The notes below the pieces were generated by a model. The model saw only the letters and a program-made list of their open reading frames with translations, did no database searches and was not told the DNA's origin. Position numbers and translations under genes: made by a program. This document shows, in pieces, positions 18,541 through 28,000 of a DNA stretch of 64,000 nucleotides (position 1 is the first letter of the stretch; every line of letters starts with the position of its first letter). The stretch is from Embleya hyalina (GTDB lineage Bacteria > Actinomycetota > Actinomycetes > Streptomycetales > Streptomycetaceae), in assembly GCF_003967355.1 (NCBI RefSeq), contig NZ_BIFH01000042.1, positions 62,001-126,000 of the forward strand, written 5' to 3'.

Positions 18541-20466
18541 TCATGCCAGCGGCCAGTCGTCGAACTCGCCACGAGCGGTCGCCGACAGGTCTCGTTCGAG
18601 CAGCGCCACCACGTCGTCACCGTCACGGCGCAGGCGCGCGGCGACGGCGGCGCGATGGAACGCCTTGACGTCTTCGGGGAAGGGCAGAAGTCCCGTCTCG
18701 GCGAATCGCACCGCCTCCCCGCAGTCGCGCAGCGGAAGGGCCGAGCCGGCGTTCCATCTGCTCGGTGAGAACGGAACGTCCACCCAGCCGCGCTCGACCG
18801 CCAGGACGACCGCCCGGCCGATGTCGTGGTCGGCCGCGGCGAGCGCGCTGTCCACGATCGCGCGTGTCTCCGCGACGACCAGTTCCTCCTCGAAGCGGAC
18901 TTGGTCGTCGGCGGTTTCGGTCCGTCGGGCCCGGCACAGGTCGCGGACCAGGGTGAGCGATTCGCGGTTGTCGTCGAGGGAGGGGATGCGCACGGCCTCC
19001 GCGTGGGTCTTCAGCATCAATCGCACCGCGCCGCTGAGCACCGCGGATTCGGCGGAGCCGCGGAGGATCTGCCGGGCCTTGTCCTCGGATCGGGGGAACG
19101 CGCCCATGAACTGGTGCCAGACGACGCTGACTTCGACGTCGCGCAGACCCAGTCGCGCCAGATATTCCTCGCCCAGCCGCTGGATGGCGCGGACCGCTCC
19201 CACGTCCTGGGCACGGCAGCCCTGTTCCGCGTAGCCGAGGGTCACCGACTTCACGCCGCACTGTGCGGCCAGCAGCGCCTCGAAAACGTTCACGGCGGCC
19301 GCGACGCAGGGCGGTACCAGGCACGCGGTGAGCACTCCGAAGAACTCCCGGTCGATGGTGACGCCGAACTCCGCGTGGTAGCGACCGGCGAGCCGGTCGA
19401 CATAGCGCCACCGTCGGATCGCGTGCGCGATCGGGTAGTCGCGAAAGTAGGGGAGGTTGTAGGACAGCGCGCCGCCCTCGTACGCGGCGATCCCGGCCCC
19501 GAACGTGAGTTCCGCCAGCAGCCGCGGGTCGCGGGTGCTGTGCCGCACCTGGAAGGGGGTGTCCCCGAACATGGCGGACAGCCGTGCCATGGCCTCCAAC
19601 CCCAGGTTGACGGCCGGGTAGCCGTTCAACTGGGAGGCCTCGGGCGGAAGGTCGGCGGCGGCCTTGAGGATGCGTTCGATGTCCTCGTATTGGTTGTTGC
19701 GGGTCAACGAGTCGATCTGGAACGACAGCACGTCGGCCCCGTGCCGGCGCAGCGCCGAGAACAACGCCTCCTGTCCCTCGACGCTCGAGACCCCGGTGCG
19801 GGGCTGGACGAGGATCTCCCGGCGCGCCTTGGCCTCGCGTTGCCGGTCGGCCAGACTCGTGCGGGCCCTGAGTCGGTCCGCGTTGGCGGCCCGGTCGAGC
19901 GCGGCCGCTCCGGTGCGCCATGCCGGCAGCACGTCCTCGCGACGATCGCTCTCCGAGAGCGGAAGCACCACGGGCGTCTCGATCGGCGCGGATCGTCGCG
20001 CGCGCCGTGCCCTCTTCCTCGGCCGGCCCGCGAGATCGTCCCGCAGGCGGTGCAACACCGTGTCGGCGCTCACGTATCCCTGGAAGACCCGATCGAAGCC
20101 GAGGTCGTCCAGGTCCGCGGCGCGGTCGTCGAGCGCCGGATAGCCGCCGAGGTACCACAGTTGGCCGTCGAGACCGGCCTCGCGCCGGGCCGCGCGGAGG
20201 TCCGCCAGGTAGTACTTGGCGTGTCCGTCCATGTTGCTGATGAGAACGGCGTCGGTGTGCCCGGCGGCTCGGAGGATGGTGGTGAGATCTTGTTGAACGC
20301 CGAGGAAGTCCACGTCGAATCCGCCCCGCGCGAGCGCCTCGCGCAGTACGGTCAAACCCACCGAATGGGCGTCGGCTCCCACCCCTGCGAGCACGACGCG
20401 TCCGGCGGGCGGCCCCGATCGCCCCGGGGCGGCGTCGCGGTGCTCCTCGAGCATGCCCTGGTCCAT
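18541..20466 (-). CDS. Fused B12-dependent glutamate mutase (S and E subunits in one chain)
   Basis: 641 residues. Residues ~20-145 are a cobalamin-binding domain with the base-off motif D-A-H-S-V-G (GADAHSVGLTVL) and GGYPALDD further on, matching the small S subunit. Residues ~190-630 match the catalytic E subunit (SFQIDSLTRNNQYEDIE, PVSxxxTRD-like QVRHSTRDPRLL). A basic linker (RPRKRARRARR) joins them. The enzyme converts L-glutamate to (2S,3S)-3-methylaspartate by radical carbon-skeleton rearrangement. Friulimicin-type clusters use separate subunits. It probably supplies 3-methylaspartate to this pathway. Confidence 0.9.
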   Translation of the reverse strand: MDQGMLEEHRDAAPGRSGPPAGRVVLAGVGADAHSVGLTVLREALARGGFDVDFLGVQQDLTTILRAAGHTDAVLISNMDGHAKYYLADLRAARREAGLDGQLWYLGGYPALDDRAADLDDLGFDRVFQGYVSADTVLHRLRDDLAGRPRKRARRARRSAPIETPVVLPLSESDRREDVLPAWRTGAAALDRAANADRLRARTSLADRQREAKARREILVQPRTGVSSVEGQEALFSALRRHGADVLSFQIDSLTRNNQYEDIERILKAAADLPPEASQLNGYPAVNLGLEAMARLSAMFGDTPFQVRHSTRDPRLLAELTFGAGIAAYEGGALSYNLPYFRDYPIAHAIRRWRYVDRLAGRYHAEFGVTIDREFFGVLTACLVPPCVAAAVNVFEALLAAQCGVKSVTLGYAEQGCRAQDVGAVRAIQRLGEEYLARLGLRDVEVSVVWHQFMGAFPRSEDKARQILRGSAESAVLSGAVRLMLKTHAEAVRIPSLDDNRESLTLVRDLCRARRTETADDQVRFEEELVVAETRAIVDSALAAADHDIGRAVVLAVERGWVDVPFSPSRWNAGSALPLRDCGEAVRFAETGLLPFPEDVKAFHRAAVAARLRRDGDDVVALLERDLSATARGEFDDWPLA

Positions 20467-20469
20467 TCC

Positions 20470-21342
20470 TCAACCCGCCACGCGCGCGAGACGGGCCGGG
20501 TCGTCCGCCGCGTAGATCCGCACCAGCCGCCGGCGCCGCCGGCGCTCCTCGAAGGCGCGCCGACCGTGCACGTGGCGGGAGTTGCGCCAGATGAGCACCT
20601 CGCCGCGGCACAGGGCATGCGGACGTTGCACGTCGGGATCCGTCGCCACCTCGTCGATGACGTCGAAGGCATCGACAAGGCCGTCCGGGCACGTGCGGCC
20701 GGCCCGCTCCCACCCGGCGACGAGGTATCGCCGCAGGTAACGCAGGCCGACCACGCCGGCGTTCGCCGACAGGACCGGTGCCCAGCGGCGCACCCGGCCG
20801 GCGTCGTCCTCGGCGGCGAACGGTTGTGGCCGGCTCAGGAGTTCGAGGAACACGGGGTCGACCGCGGCCAGGGCCGCCCGGATCCGTTCCGCCTCGACCA
20901 GAATGGTCTCCCCGCCGGAGTCGGCGGGGCAAAGACACAGCAGGACACCGATCGCGGGCGGCTTCGCCAACAGGCTGCCGTCGGTGTGGAATCCGCCGGC
21001 CGCCCGGCTCGCCGAGTAGTGGCTGCTGCCCGACTCCCCGGCTCGTACCTCGACGGGATACACGAGTTCACCGGTGTCGTATTGGGGCACCGGCCGGGAG
21101 AAGGCGCACACCAGGTTCCAGGTCGCCACGGTCAACGCGTGATCGTCCAGGTCGGCCGGCAATGTCACGATCACCGAGCCCTCGGCGCGCAGCACGCCGT
21201 CCACGGCTTCCGCGCCCGCTCGCAGATCACCGTCGAGTGGTGGCGCCTCGACGGGCCACCGGTCGTCGGGAGTGGCCGGCGCCACGGTCCTGGCGGTCGG
21301 CCCGGCGGGCGCGTCGAGCGATATGCGCGTGGTCTCACCCAT
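20470..21342 (-). CDS. TauD/TfdA-family Fe(II)/2-oxoglutarate oxygenase
   Basis: 290 residues with the iron-binding HxD in GGFHTDGSLL (residues ~117-126), the distal His in NSRHVHGRRAF and a basic region (RRRRRRLVRIY) providing the 2-oxoglutarate arginine. The YSASRAAGGFHTDG context matches clavaminate-synthase-like members. It likely hydroxylates or desaturates an amino acid unit. It overlaps the ATP-grasp gene upstream by 8 bp and precedes the glutamate mutase by 3 bp, so one plausible substrate is the 3-methylaspartate unit. Confidence 0.88.
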   Translation of the reverse strand: MGETTRISLDAPAGPTARTVAPATPDDRWPVEAPPLDGDLRAGAEAVDGVLRAEGSVIVTLPADLDDHALTVATWNLVCAFSRPVPQYDTGELVYPVEVRAGESGSSHYSASRAAGGFHTDGSLLAKPPAIGVLLCLCPADSGGETILVEAERIRAALAAVDPVFLELLSRPQPFAAEDDAGRVRRWAPVLSANAGVVGLRYLRRYLVAGWERAGRTCPDGLVDAFDVIDEVATDPDVQRPHALCRGEVLIWRNSRHVHGRRAFEERRRRRRLVRIYAADDPARLARVAG

Positions 21343-22615
21343 GACCGTCCCCCTGGTCCAGTTCGAGTCGGATCGTCTTCTGGAGCATGGCGAATACGCC
21401 CGTGAGGCCCTCGTAGGTGTCCGCCGTGAAGAACGCGTGGCCGTAGCCCTGAAAGATGAACGGGGCCACGTCGACCGCGTCGCCCGGCTCCGGGTAGATC
21501 ATGAGCTCGCGGACGTGCGGGTGCGCCGCGGCCGCGGCTTCGCCGTGCACGGCCCGCACCTTGCCCGCCCGCTCGGCGAAGAACTGACAGAAGCCGGCCG
21601 GCGTCGACACGGCCTTCGGCGTGAGCCGAGGTGTCCGGCCGAGGGACAGATCCAGCACCGCGTGGATCATGTCGACGCCGGTACTGGTGAGCACCGACTG
21701 GAAGAGCGGGCCGCCGCCGATCCGGGCCGCGGTCTCCAGGATCGAGAGTCGACCGTCGGGTCGAATCCGGAACTCGGTGTGGGTGCCGCCGATGTCGATG
21801 CCCACGGCGCGGTGCGCCGCGGCGGTCGCGTGCCGGATCCGGGCCACCGTCTCGGGCGGCAGGCAGGTCGGCGTCGCGTAGAAGTATTCCTCGAAGTAGG
21901 GGCCGTTCGCCGGGAGCGGTTTGTCGTGGATCGCGACGACGTGGGTGTGGCCGTCGGCGACGACGGACTCGACGCTGATCTCCTCGCCGACGACGAACTC
22001 CTCGAGCAGGCACGCCCCCTGGTACTTCTCCAGCAGCACCTGGTGGAGGGGGTCGTACGCGAGGTCGTGCCAGGCCCGATCGCGCAGGGCCTCGAAGTGC
22101 TCGGCCAACTCCGTCGGACCGTCCACCCTGCGAATGTGCGAACTGCCGCCGCCGATGAAGGGTTTGAGCACCAAGGGGTAGCCGATGCGGCGCGCCCGGT
22201 CCAGGGCCGCGTCGACGGTCGCGGCGATGCCGAAGGCCGGCTGCTCCAGGCCCGCTCCTTCGAACGCCTGCCGCATCGCGTACTTGTCCCGGGCGATCTC
22301 GGCCGTCGACGGATCCACGAACGGCAGACCCAGGTGGGCGGCCACCGCGGCCGCGGCCGGAACGCTGTGTTCGCTGAACGTGACCACACCGCGGATCGGT
22401 TGCGGTTCGGCCTCGGCCAAGGCGGCGACGGCACGCACCGTCGCGGCCAGATCGGAGGTGTCGGCGTGCGCGAACGCGTCGACGAACTCCGTTTCCCAAC
22501 CCGGATCGCTCATCGCGAGCAGGAACCGCTCGCCGCGGTCCGCCGCGTACCGGCGGATGTGGGCGAAGTGCTGCCGACGGCTGACATTGCTCGAATGGAT
22601 CAGGAGGATGGCCAT
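21335..22615 (-). CDS. ATP-grasp carboxylate-amine ligase
   Basis: 426 residues with the ATP-grasp layout: preATP segment (1-105), YPLVLKPFIGGGSSHIRRV ATP loop (~145-163), LLEEFVVGEEISVESVV, and the Mg/ATP motif EFRIRPDGRLSILETAARIGG-like region (~265-285; ETAARIGG visible). The family includes dipeptide ligases such as BacD-type and carnosine-synthase-like enzymes. It should form an amide or peptide bond through an acyl-phosphate. This is the second of the three ATP-grasp proteins in the operon. Confidence 0.87.
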   Translation of the reverse strand: MAILLIHSSNVSRRQHFAHIRRYAADRGERFLLAMSDPGWETEFVDAFAHADTSDLAATVRAVAALAEAEPQPIRGVVTFSEHSVPAAAAVAAHLGLPFVDPSTAEIARDKYAMRQAFEGAGLEQPAFGIAATVDAALDRARRIGYPLVLKPFIGGGSSHIRRVDGPTELAEHFEALRDRAWHDLAYDPLHQVLLEKYQGACLLEEFVVGEEISVESVVADGHTHVVAIHDKPLPANGPYFEEYFYATPTCLPPETVARIRHATAAAHRAVGIDIGGTHTEFRIRPDGRLSILETAARIGGGPLFQSVLTSTGVDMIHAVLDLSLGRTPRLTPKAVSTPAGFCQFFAERAGKVRAVHGEAAAAAHPHVRELMIYPEPGDAVDVAPFIFQGYGHAFFTADTYEGLTGVFAMLQKTIRLELDQGDGHG

Positions 22616-22696
22616 GACGTCCTCTCCGCGCCGGGGCCCGCCCGGCGAATCGCGATGGATCGGGCCACCGGGCGTATGCCGGCTGCCGACACGGCC

Positions 22697-23494
22697 TCAG
22701 CCACGGCTCGCGACCCGGATGACGGCGGAGCCGAGGCGATCGAACTCGGCGACGAACTCGTCGCCGGGACACAGCGGAACGGCGGCGTGCAGCGCGCCCG
22801 TGAAGATCAGCTGCCCGGGCTCCAGGGTGATGCCGTGTTCGCCGAGTTGGTTCGCCAGCCAGGCGACCACCGCGACCGGATCGCCCAGGGCGGCGGCGCC
22901 CGCGCCGGTGGCCACCACCCGGCCGTTGCGGGAGAAGACGCATCCGATGAGCCGGGGATCCATGTCCGCGGTCGGTGGCACCGGCCGACCGACCACGATC
23001 GCGCCCGCCGAGGCGAGGTCGGCGACGGTGTCGGCCAATCCGATACGCCAGTCCCGGATCCGCGAGTCCACGATCTCCAGCCCGGCCATGACCTCCCCGA
23101 TCGCCTCCCGTGCGTGGTCGACGGTCACGTCCGGTCCGCGCAGCGGCGCCGACAGCCGGAAGACGATCTCGGCCTCCATCTTCGGATCGATGAACGTGTC
23201 CATCGACAACGTGGCTCCGTCGGGATGAACCGTGGAGGCCAGGACCGGTCCGTAGTCGGGTGTGGAGACACCGAACATTCGCTGCATCGGCTCCGAGGTG
23301 AGCCCGGCCTTGTAGCCGACCACCCGCTCCCCGTCGGCCAGGAGCATCGCGACCAACTCCCGCTGGATCGCGTAGCCGTCGGCCATGCCGAGGCCGGGGT
23401 CCTCGTCCGTGAACGGTGGGATCGGCTTGCGGGTGGCGCGCGCCTCGTACAGTCGTCGGGCCCGGTCGCGGACGGCGGAGTCGGGGCCGGTCAT
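22697..23494 (-). CDS. 2-keto-4-pentenoate hydratase-family protein
   Basis: 265 residues. Family motifs: VGYKAGLTSEPMQRMFGV (residues ~58-75), KMEAEIVFRL with the metal-binding acidic residues, and GLEIVDSRI. Hydratases of this group (MhpD/DmpE) add water to 2-hydroxypenta-2,4-dienoate to give 4-hydroxy-2-oxovalerate; the same fold also decarboxylates. With the aldolase and acylating dehydrogenase next door, the protein could dehydrate a 4-hydroxy-2-oxo acid here. It overlaps the ACP stop by 4 bp (ATGA). Confidence 0.88.
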   Translation of the reverse strand: MTGPDSAVRDRARRLYEARATRKPIPPFTDEDPGLGMADGYAIQRELVAMLLADGERVVGYKAGLTSEPMQRMFGVSTPDYGPVLASTVHPDGATLSMDTFIDPKMEAEIVFRLSAPLRGPDVTVDHAREAIGEVMAGLEIVDSRIRDWRIGLADTVADLASAGAIVVGRPVPPTADMDPRLIGCVFSRNGRVVATGAGAAALGDPVAVVAWLANQLGEHGITLEPGQLIFTGALHAAVPLCPGDEFVAEFDRLGSAVIRVASRG

Positions 23495-23724
23495 CGGGCG
23501 TCCGCCGCGTGTCGTGACATGAGGTCGGCGATCTCCTCGATCGTGCCGACGTTCGCCAGTTCGTCGTCGGAGATGTCGATACCGAGCTTTTGCCTCAGCA
23601 CCATCGACAGTTCCACGAGGGCCAACGAGTCCAGACCGGCGTCGTCCAGGGTGGTCTCCGGCCGCAGCGTCGTGTCCGTCACGTGGAGGTCGCCGACGAG
23701 GACGTCCTTGAGGGCTTCGTACAT
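23491..23724 (-). CDS. Free-standing acyl carrier protein
   Basis: 77 residues from ATG 23724 (a TTG four codons upstream is the alternative). The phosphopantetheine serine is in LDDAGLDSLALVEL, and the helical ACP pattern is intact. Placed between the KAS III gene and the hydratase gene, it is the likely acyl acceptor or donor for the ketosynthase. No malonyl transferase, ketoreductase or other chain-elongation gene accompanies it, so at most one condensation is expected. Confidence 0.92.
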   Translation of the reverse strand: MYEALKDVLVGDLHVTDTTLRPETTLDDAGLDSLALVELSMVLRQKLGIDISDDELANVGTIEEIADLMSRHAADAR

Positions 23725-23761
23725 ACGGGAAACCAATCTCTTCGGGATCGACAGGGGGCGT

Positions 23762-24781
23762 TCAGTCGTCGGTGCGCGGCTTGACGTCCGGCCAGAGCAC
23801 GGTGGTGGCGCCCCAGGTCAGTCCGCCACCGAAGGCCGTCATCAGCACTCGGTGCCCGGTGCGGAGCCGTCCCTCGTCGGCCGCCTGGGCGAGCAGGATC
23901 GGGATCGACGCGGCGGCGGTGTTGCCCACCCGGGCGATGTTCTCGACGCGGCGCTCGGCAGGAAGCCCGAGGCGGTCGGCGACGTTCGCCGTGATGCGCG
24001 CGTTGGCCTGGTGCGCGACCAACCTGTCCACGTCGGCGACGTCCCATCCGGCCGCCGCCAGCGCGTCGGCCGCCGCTTCGCCCATGCGTTCCACGGCGTG
24101 CCGGAACACCTTCCGTCCCTGCATCTCGAAATATCCCGCACGGGCGCCTCCGGGCTCGGGCGACGCCACGCCCGAGGGGCGCACCGTGATCAGGTCCCGT
24201 TGCGCGCCGTCGCTGCCGAGGATCACGGGCCCGAGGGCGCCCGGGTCGCCGGCGCGACCGCGCCGCAGCAGCACGGCGCCCGCCCCGTCGCCGAAGATCG
24301 GCACGGTGGTGCGATCCTGCGGGTCCGTGAGCGTGGAGAACCGGTCGGCGGCGATCAGCAGGACCCGGTCGGCCGTGCCGGACACCACCAGACCGGCGGC
24401 GACGGCGAGGCCGTACAGGAATCCGGTGCACACGGCCGCGATGTCGAATGCCGCCCCGGACAACCCGAGTCGGGCGGCGACCAACGGCGCGGAGGCGGGG
24501 CAGGTGCGATCCGGGGTGGTCGTGGCGAGCACGACGGCTTCGGCACCGTCCTCGTCGGCGGAGCGCAGGGCCCTGGCTCCGGCGGTCGTCGCGATGTCGG
24601 AGGTCAGGGTGTCGGGGTCACAGATCCGCCGCTCGAGGATGCCGGTGCGGCCGGCTATCCAGTCCTCGGTGGTGTCCAGGCGCGCCGCGAGATCCGCGTT
24701 GCCGACCACGTTCGGCGGCAGCCAGGACCCCAGACCTCCGATCACCGCGGTCGGCGCCCCGGTTCCGTCCGGCCCCCTCAC
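23762..24781 (-). CDS. 3-oxoacyl-ACP synthase III (FabH-like)
   Basis: 339 residues. The Cys-His-Asn triad is present: [11 protein letters not shown] (Cys near 113), AHQANARI (His near 260) and NTAAASIP (Asn near 291), with [10 protein letters not shown] at the end. KAS III enzymes condense an acyl-CoA starter with malonyl-ACP; relatives in secondary metabolism also form esters or simple transfers. It overlaps the aldolase stop by 4 bp. With the adjacent ACP it may prepare a short acyl unit for the acylating dehydrogenase; direction and substrate are inference. Confidence 0.9.
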   Translation of the reverse strand: MRGPDGTGAPTAVIGGLGSWLPPNVVGNADLAARLDTTEDWIAGRTGILERRICDPDTLTSDIATTAGARALRSADEDGAEAVVLATTTPDRTCPASAPLVAARLGLSGAAFDIAAVCTGFLYGLAVAAGLVVSGTADRVLLIAADRFSTLTDPQDRTTVPIFGDGAGAVLLRRGRAGDPGALGPVILGSDGAQRDLITVRPSGVASPEPGGARAGYFEMQGRKVFRHAVERMGEAAADALAAAGWDVADVDRLVAHQANARITANVADRLGLPAERRVENIARVGNTAAASIPILLAQAADEGRLRTGHRVLMTAFGGGLTWGATTVLWPDVKPRTDD

Positions 24782-25872
24782 GGCGCACCACCGGGGACGG
24801 CCGCGACCGGAGTCGACGGGGGACCGGAGGAGCGGCGCAGTTCCTCGGCCACCTCCACGATCAGGTCCTCCTGGCCGGCGACGGCCTGGCGCCGGCCGAG
24901 TTCGAAGAAGACGTCGCGCGGATCGACCCCCTCGCGGCCCGCGATGTCCAGCACCCGTGTCTTGAACCCGGAGAAGACCCCCGACAGCCCGCTGACCACG
25001 GCCACCGAGTCGATCGTCGGCGGTGCCGGCATGAGTTCACGCTCCGCGAAGTCCGCCGCGTCCAGGAGCCGGTAGAGATCCACCCCCGTGGCATAACCCA
25101 GCCGTTCCAGGACGGGCACCACGACTTCGAGTTGCGCGTTGCCCGCGCCGGCGCCGAATCCGCGCGCGCAGCCGTCGATGATCCGCGCGCCGGCCCGCAC
25201 GGCGGCGACCGAATTGGCCACCGCCATACCGAGGTTGTTGTGCGCGTGGAAGATGACGGGTACGTCGACCGCCGCGGTGATGGCGGCGACGCGTTCGCTT
25301 ACGTCCGGCGGCAGGTAGTGGCCCGAGGAGTCGAAGATCCCGACCGCCGAGGCGCCGAACCCGACCAGCCGCAGGCATTCCTCGGCCAACCGTTCCGGGG
25401 CGGCCATGTGGCTCATGAGCAGCACCGCGTGCGCCTCCACCTCGGCGTCGCGGAGGAAGTCGAGGTGGCGCTCGGCGAGATCGCCCTCGGTGCAGTGCGT
25501 CCCCACCCGCACCACGTCGGCTCCCAGCGCGATCGCCTGGCGCAGGTCGCTCGACGTACCCCATCCGGGCAGGAGGAAGACCCCCATGCGACTGGTCGTC
25601 AGCGCTTCGCGGACCGCCTCCAGCATGCTCGCGTCGCTCAGCGCGGCACGGCCCACCTGGAGGGAGGACGCGCCCAGCCCGTTGCCGTGCCCCACCTCCA
25701 CGACCGGGATACCGGCCGCGTCGGCCGCCGCCGCGTATCCACGCAGTTGCTCGCGCCCCAGACGATGGCGCACCGCGTGGTGGCCGTCGCGCAGCGTCGG
25801 GTCGTGGATGTGGATCCGCGGCGGGTCCGCCTCCGAGGTACAGCCGGTCCCCGAACTCTCGCGCGGTGTCAT
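24778..25872 (-). CDS. 4-hydroxy-2-oxovalerate aldolase-like enzyme (DmpG/NikB type)
   Basis: 364 residues of the HMGL-like aldolase family: [14 protein letters not shown] with the metal Asp near residue 24, [18 protein letters not shown], and metal His-x-His in [14 protein letters not shown], then a C-terminal communication domain. DmpG cleaves 4-hydroxy-2-oxo acids into pyruvate and an aldehyde; in nikkomycin NikB is placed in the opposite, synthetic direction. It overlaps the dehydrogenase gene by 4 bp as in all DmpFG-like pairs, so aldehyde channelling is likely. Start ATG 25872 fits the overlap. Confidence 0.9.
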   Translation of the reverse strand: MTPRESSGTGCTSEADPPRIHIHDPTLRDGHHAVRHRLGREQLRGYAAAADAAGIPVVEVGHGNGLGASSLQVGRAALSDASMLEAVREALTTSRMGVFLLPGWGTSSDLRQAIALGADVVRVGTHCTEGDLAERHLDFLRDAEVEAHAVLLMSHMAAPERLAEECLRLVGFGASAVGIFDSSGHYLPPDVSERVAAITAAVDVPVIFHAHNNLGMAVANSVAAVRAGARIIDGCARGFGAGAGNAQLEVVVPVLERLGYATGVDLYRLLDAADFAERELMPAPPTIDSVAVVSGLSGVFSGFKTRVLDIAGREGVDPRDVFFELGRRQAVAGQEDLIVEVAEELRRSSGPPSTPVAAVPGGAP

Positions 25873-26747
25873 GTCCGTCCCCCCAGGGGCGCCGGGTGCC
25901 GCTCGGCGACGTGGACGGCCGCGGCGTTGATGATGTCCAGATTGCCCGCGTAGTGCGGGATACGATCGCCGGTGGCCTCGACCTCGACGGCGACGAAGAC
26001 CACACCGTCGGCCACGGAGCACACCTTGATCCGATAGCCCGGGACGAAGCGCCGCATCGCGACGGCGGCCTCCTCCACCAGGACGGACACCCGTTCGGGG
26101 TCCGCGGCCGGGGCCAGGAGAGAGATCGCCACCCGAAACGGGGACGGCGGTTGTGCGGGGCTCAGGTTCACCATGACCTTGCTGTCGGCCACGCCGGTGA
26201 ACCGGGTCACCGCGGCCCGCGTGGTCTCGATGTACTCGTCGAGGTTCATCCGGGTGGCTCGACCGACGCTGCGGCTCGCGGCGGTCGTGACCACCTCGAT
26301 GTACTCGGCCGAGATTTCCCGGGCCAGGCGGTGCAGCACCGGTAGCGCGGCCTGTCCGCCGCAGCTGATGAGGTTGACGTTGGCGTGCCTGCCGGCTTCG
26401 GCGCCGTTGACCGTCGGGGCGACCATCGTCCCGATCATGCTCGGGGTCAGGTCGATCATTCGGGTCCCGGTGGGTTGGAGGAGCGCCCAGTGTTCGGCGT
26501 GGGACATCGCGTTCGTCGCGTCGAAGACGATGTCGTAGGGCTCGGACGAATCCAGCAACGCGTCGATGCCCTTGGACGAGGTCCGGCAGCCGAGCGCTGC
26601 CGCCATGCGCAGTCCCCGGGCCTGATCGTCGCGTGCCACGACGAGACGGCACTCCAGCAGAGGCGAGCGTCGGATCTTCGTGACGAGGTCGACTCCGATG
26701 AGCCCGGCGCCCAGGACGGCCACGGTGAGTGGTCTGCCGCGATCCAC
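25869..26747 (-). CDS. Acylating acetaldehyde dehydrogenase-like enzyme (DmpF/NikA type)
   Basis: 292 residues (usual ~310). The N-terminus has the NAD-binding [17 protein letters not shown]; the catalytic cysteine lies in [11 protein letters not shown], as in DmpF. These enzymes interconvert acyl-CoA and aldehyde with NAD(H), in complex with the DmpG aldolase that follows. In catabolic operons the pair degrades 4-hydroxy-2-oxovalerate; in nikkomycin NikA is thought to reduce an aryl-CoA. Start GTG 26747 has AAAGGA upstream. Here a synthetic role is favoured because no aromatic ring-cleavage genes are nearby. Confidence 0.9.
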   Translation of the reverse strand: MDRGRPLTVAVLGAGLIGVDLVTKIRRSPLLECRLVVARDDQARGLRMAAALGCRTSSKGIDALLDSSEPYDIVFDATNAMSHAEHWALLQPTGTRMIDLTPSMIGTMVAPTVNGAEAGRHANVNLISCGGQAALPVLHRLAREISAEYIEVVTTAASRSVGRATRMNLDEYIETTRAAVTRFTGVADSKVMVNLSPAQPPSPFRVAISLLAPAADPERVSVLVEEAAVAMRRFVPGYRIKVCSVADGVVFVAVEVEATGDRIPHYAGNLDIINAAAVHVAERHPAPLGGRT

Positions 26748-26800
26748 GTGCGTATGTCCTTTCGTGTTTCGGGTGTCGCCGAATGCGGCGCCCGCCGCCG

Positions 26801-28000
26801 TCACGGCGTGTTCGCTTCCCGCATGGCGTCGGCCATGCGTTCCGCGACGCGATCCAGGATCGACGGCGCCGTGGCGAAGTTGAGGCGAACGAAGCCGGTG
26901 CCGGCCCGACCGCAGGCGGCGCCGTCGACCACGCTCACCCCGGCCCGGGTGTCGAAGAAGTCGGCCAGGCCGTGCCACGGCAGGCCGGAACGGCGGAAGT
27001 CCAGCCATCCCAGGAACGTGCCCTGGGGGGCCGAGTAGCGCACTCCGGGCAGCGCCCGGACCAGCCGACCCAACCGGTGTCGGTTCTCGTCGAGTTGGAC
27101 CAGGACCTCGTCGAGCCATCCTCGGCCATGTCGGTAGGCGGCCGTGGCGGCCAGCACTCCGAGCGTCGAGGCGCCGTCGGTGTCCAGTCGGCCGAGGCCG
27201 GCCCAGCGCTCGCGGTCGGCGTCGTTGCTCAGCACCATCTGCGCGCACTTCAGACCCGCGAGATTCCACGCCTTGGACGCGGACACCGCGGTGACGGTGT
27301 GCTCCGCGGCCTGTGTCGACGTCGAGGCGTAGGGGATGTGCCGGTGGCCCATGTAGGTGATCGGCGCGTGGATCTCGTCCGCGAACACCCGTCCGCCGTG
27401 CCGCTCCACCACCGTGGCGACGGCACGGAGTTCGTCGAGTTCGAGAACCCGGCCCGTCGGATTGTGCGGATTGCACAGCACCAGCAGGTGGCCGCCGGCC
27501 GCGAACGCGTCGTCCAGGGCGTCGAGATCATGGGAGGGACCTTCCCTCCCGTTCTCGCGAAGTGGTACTTCCAACACGTCCCGCCCGAGCAGTCGGGGAA
27601 TGGTCAGGAACGGCATGTAGGCGGGCGTCGGCACGATGACCGGCGACATCGGTCTGGAGAAGCGCTCGATGGCCACATGCAGGGCGCGCAGCACGTCCGG
27701 GAGCACCCGGACGTCTCCCGGCGCCACCCGCCATCCGTACTCCTCGAACTGCCAGGTCGCACACGCCTCCCGCAACCGGGCATCCACGGCGGTGGGGAGA
27801 TAGCCGACCAGTCCGGTCTCGATCGCCTCCGTCAGGGCCGTCGCCACCGGTGGCGCGACTCCGAAGTCCATCTCCGCGGCTCCGGCGCCGAGCCGGTCCG
27901 GGCCGGTCTCGGTCCACTTGACGGAACCCAGGGCCCACAACGACTCCTCGGTGACACGCGACAGGCGCATGCCCATCGAATGGGCCCCGACCGAGGTCAC
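26801..28000 (-). CDS. MalY/PatB-like PLP aminotransferase or C-S lyase
   Basis: 399 residues. Motifs: [37 protein letters not shown] and the PLP lysine in [19 protein letters not shown], the pattern of MalY/PatB cystathionine beta-lyase-like proteins. These cleave C-S bonds or transaminate. The start GTG 28000 has GGAGG upstream and overlaps the ATP-grasp stop by 4 bp. It lies directly before the dehydrogenase/aldolase pair, so it could aminate the 4-hydroxy-2-oxo acid to a gamma-hydroxy amino acid, a role NikK-type enzymes play in nikkomycin. Confidence 0.86.
   Translation of the reverse strand: MTSVGAHSMGMRLSRVTEESLWALGSVKWTETGPDRLGAGAAEMDFGVAPPVATALTEAIETGLVGYLPTAVDARLREACATWQFEEYGWRVAPGDVRVLPDVLRALHVAIERFSRPMSPVIVPTPAYMPFLTIPRLLGRDVLEVPLRENGREGPSHDLDALDDAFAAGGHLLVLCNPHNPTGRVLELDELRAVATVVERHGGRVFADEIHAPITYMGHRHIPYASTSTQAAEHTVTAVSASKAWNLAGLKCAQMVLSNDADRERWAGLGRLDTDGASTLGVLAATAAYRHGRGWLDEVLVQLDENRHRLGRLVRALPGVRYSAPQGTFLGWLDFRRSGLPWHGLADFFDTRAGVSVVDGAACGRAGTGFVRLNFATAPSILDRVAERMADAMREANTP

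Noticed and set aside
21272-25075. 1267-codon plus-strand frame across the biosynthetic operon
   Set aside because: Runs antisense to four clearly recognised enzymes; composition is that of a shadow frame.
22697-26747. Aromatic meta-cleavage (catechol) operon
   Set aside because: The hydratase-aldolase-dehydrogenase trio is present, but extradiol dioxygenase, semialdehyde hydrolase and ring hydroxylase genes are absent, and it is embedded among ATP-grasp, ACP and PLP genes.
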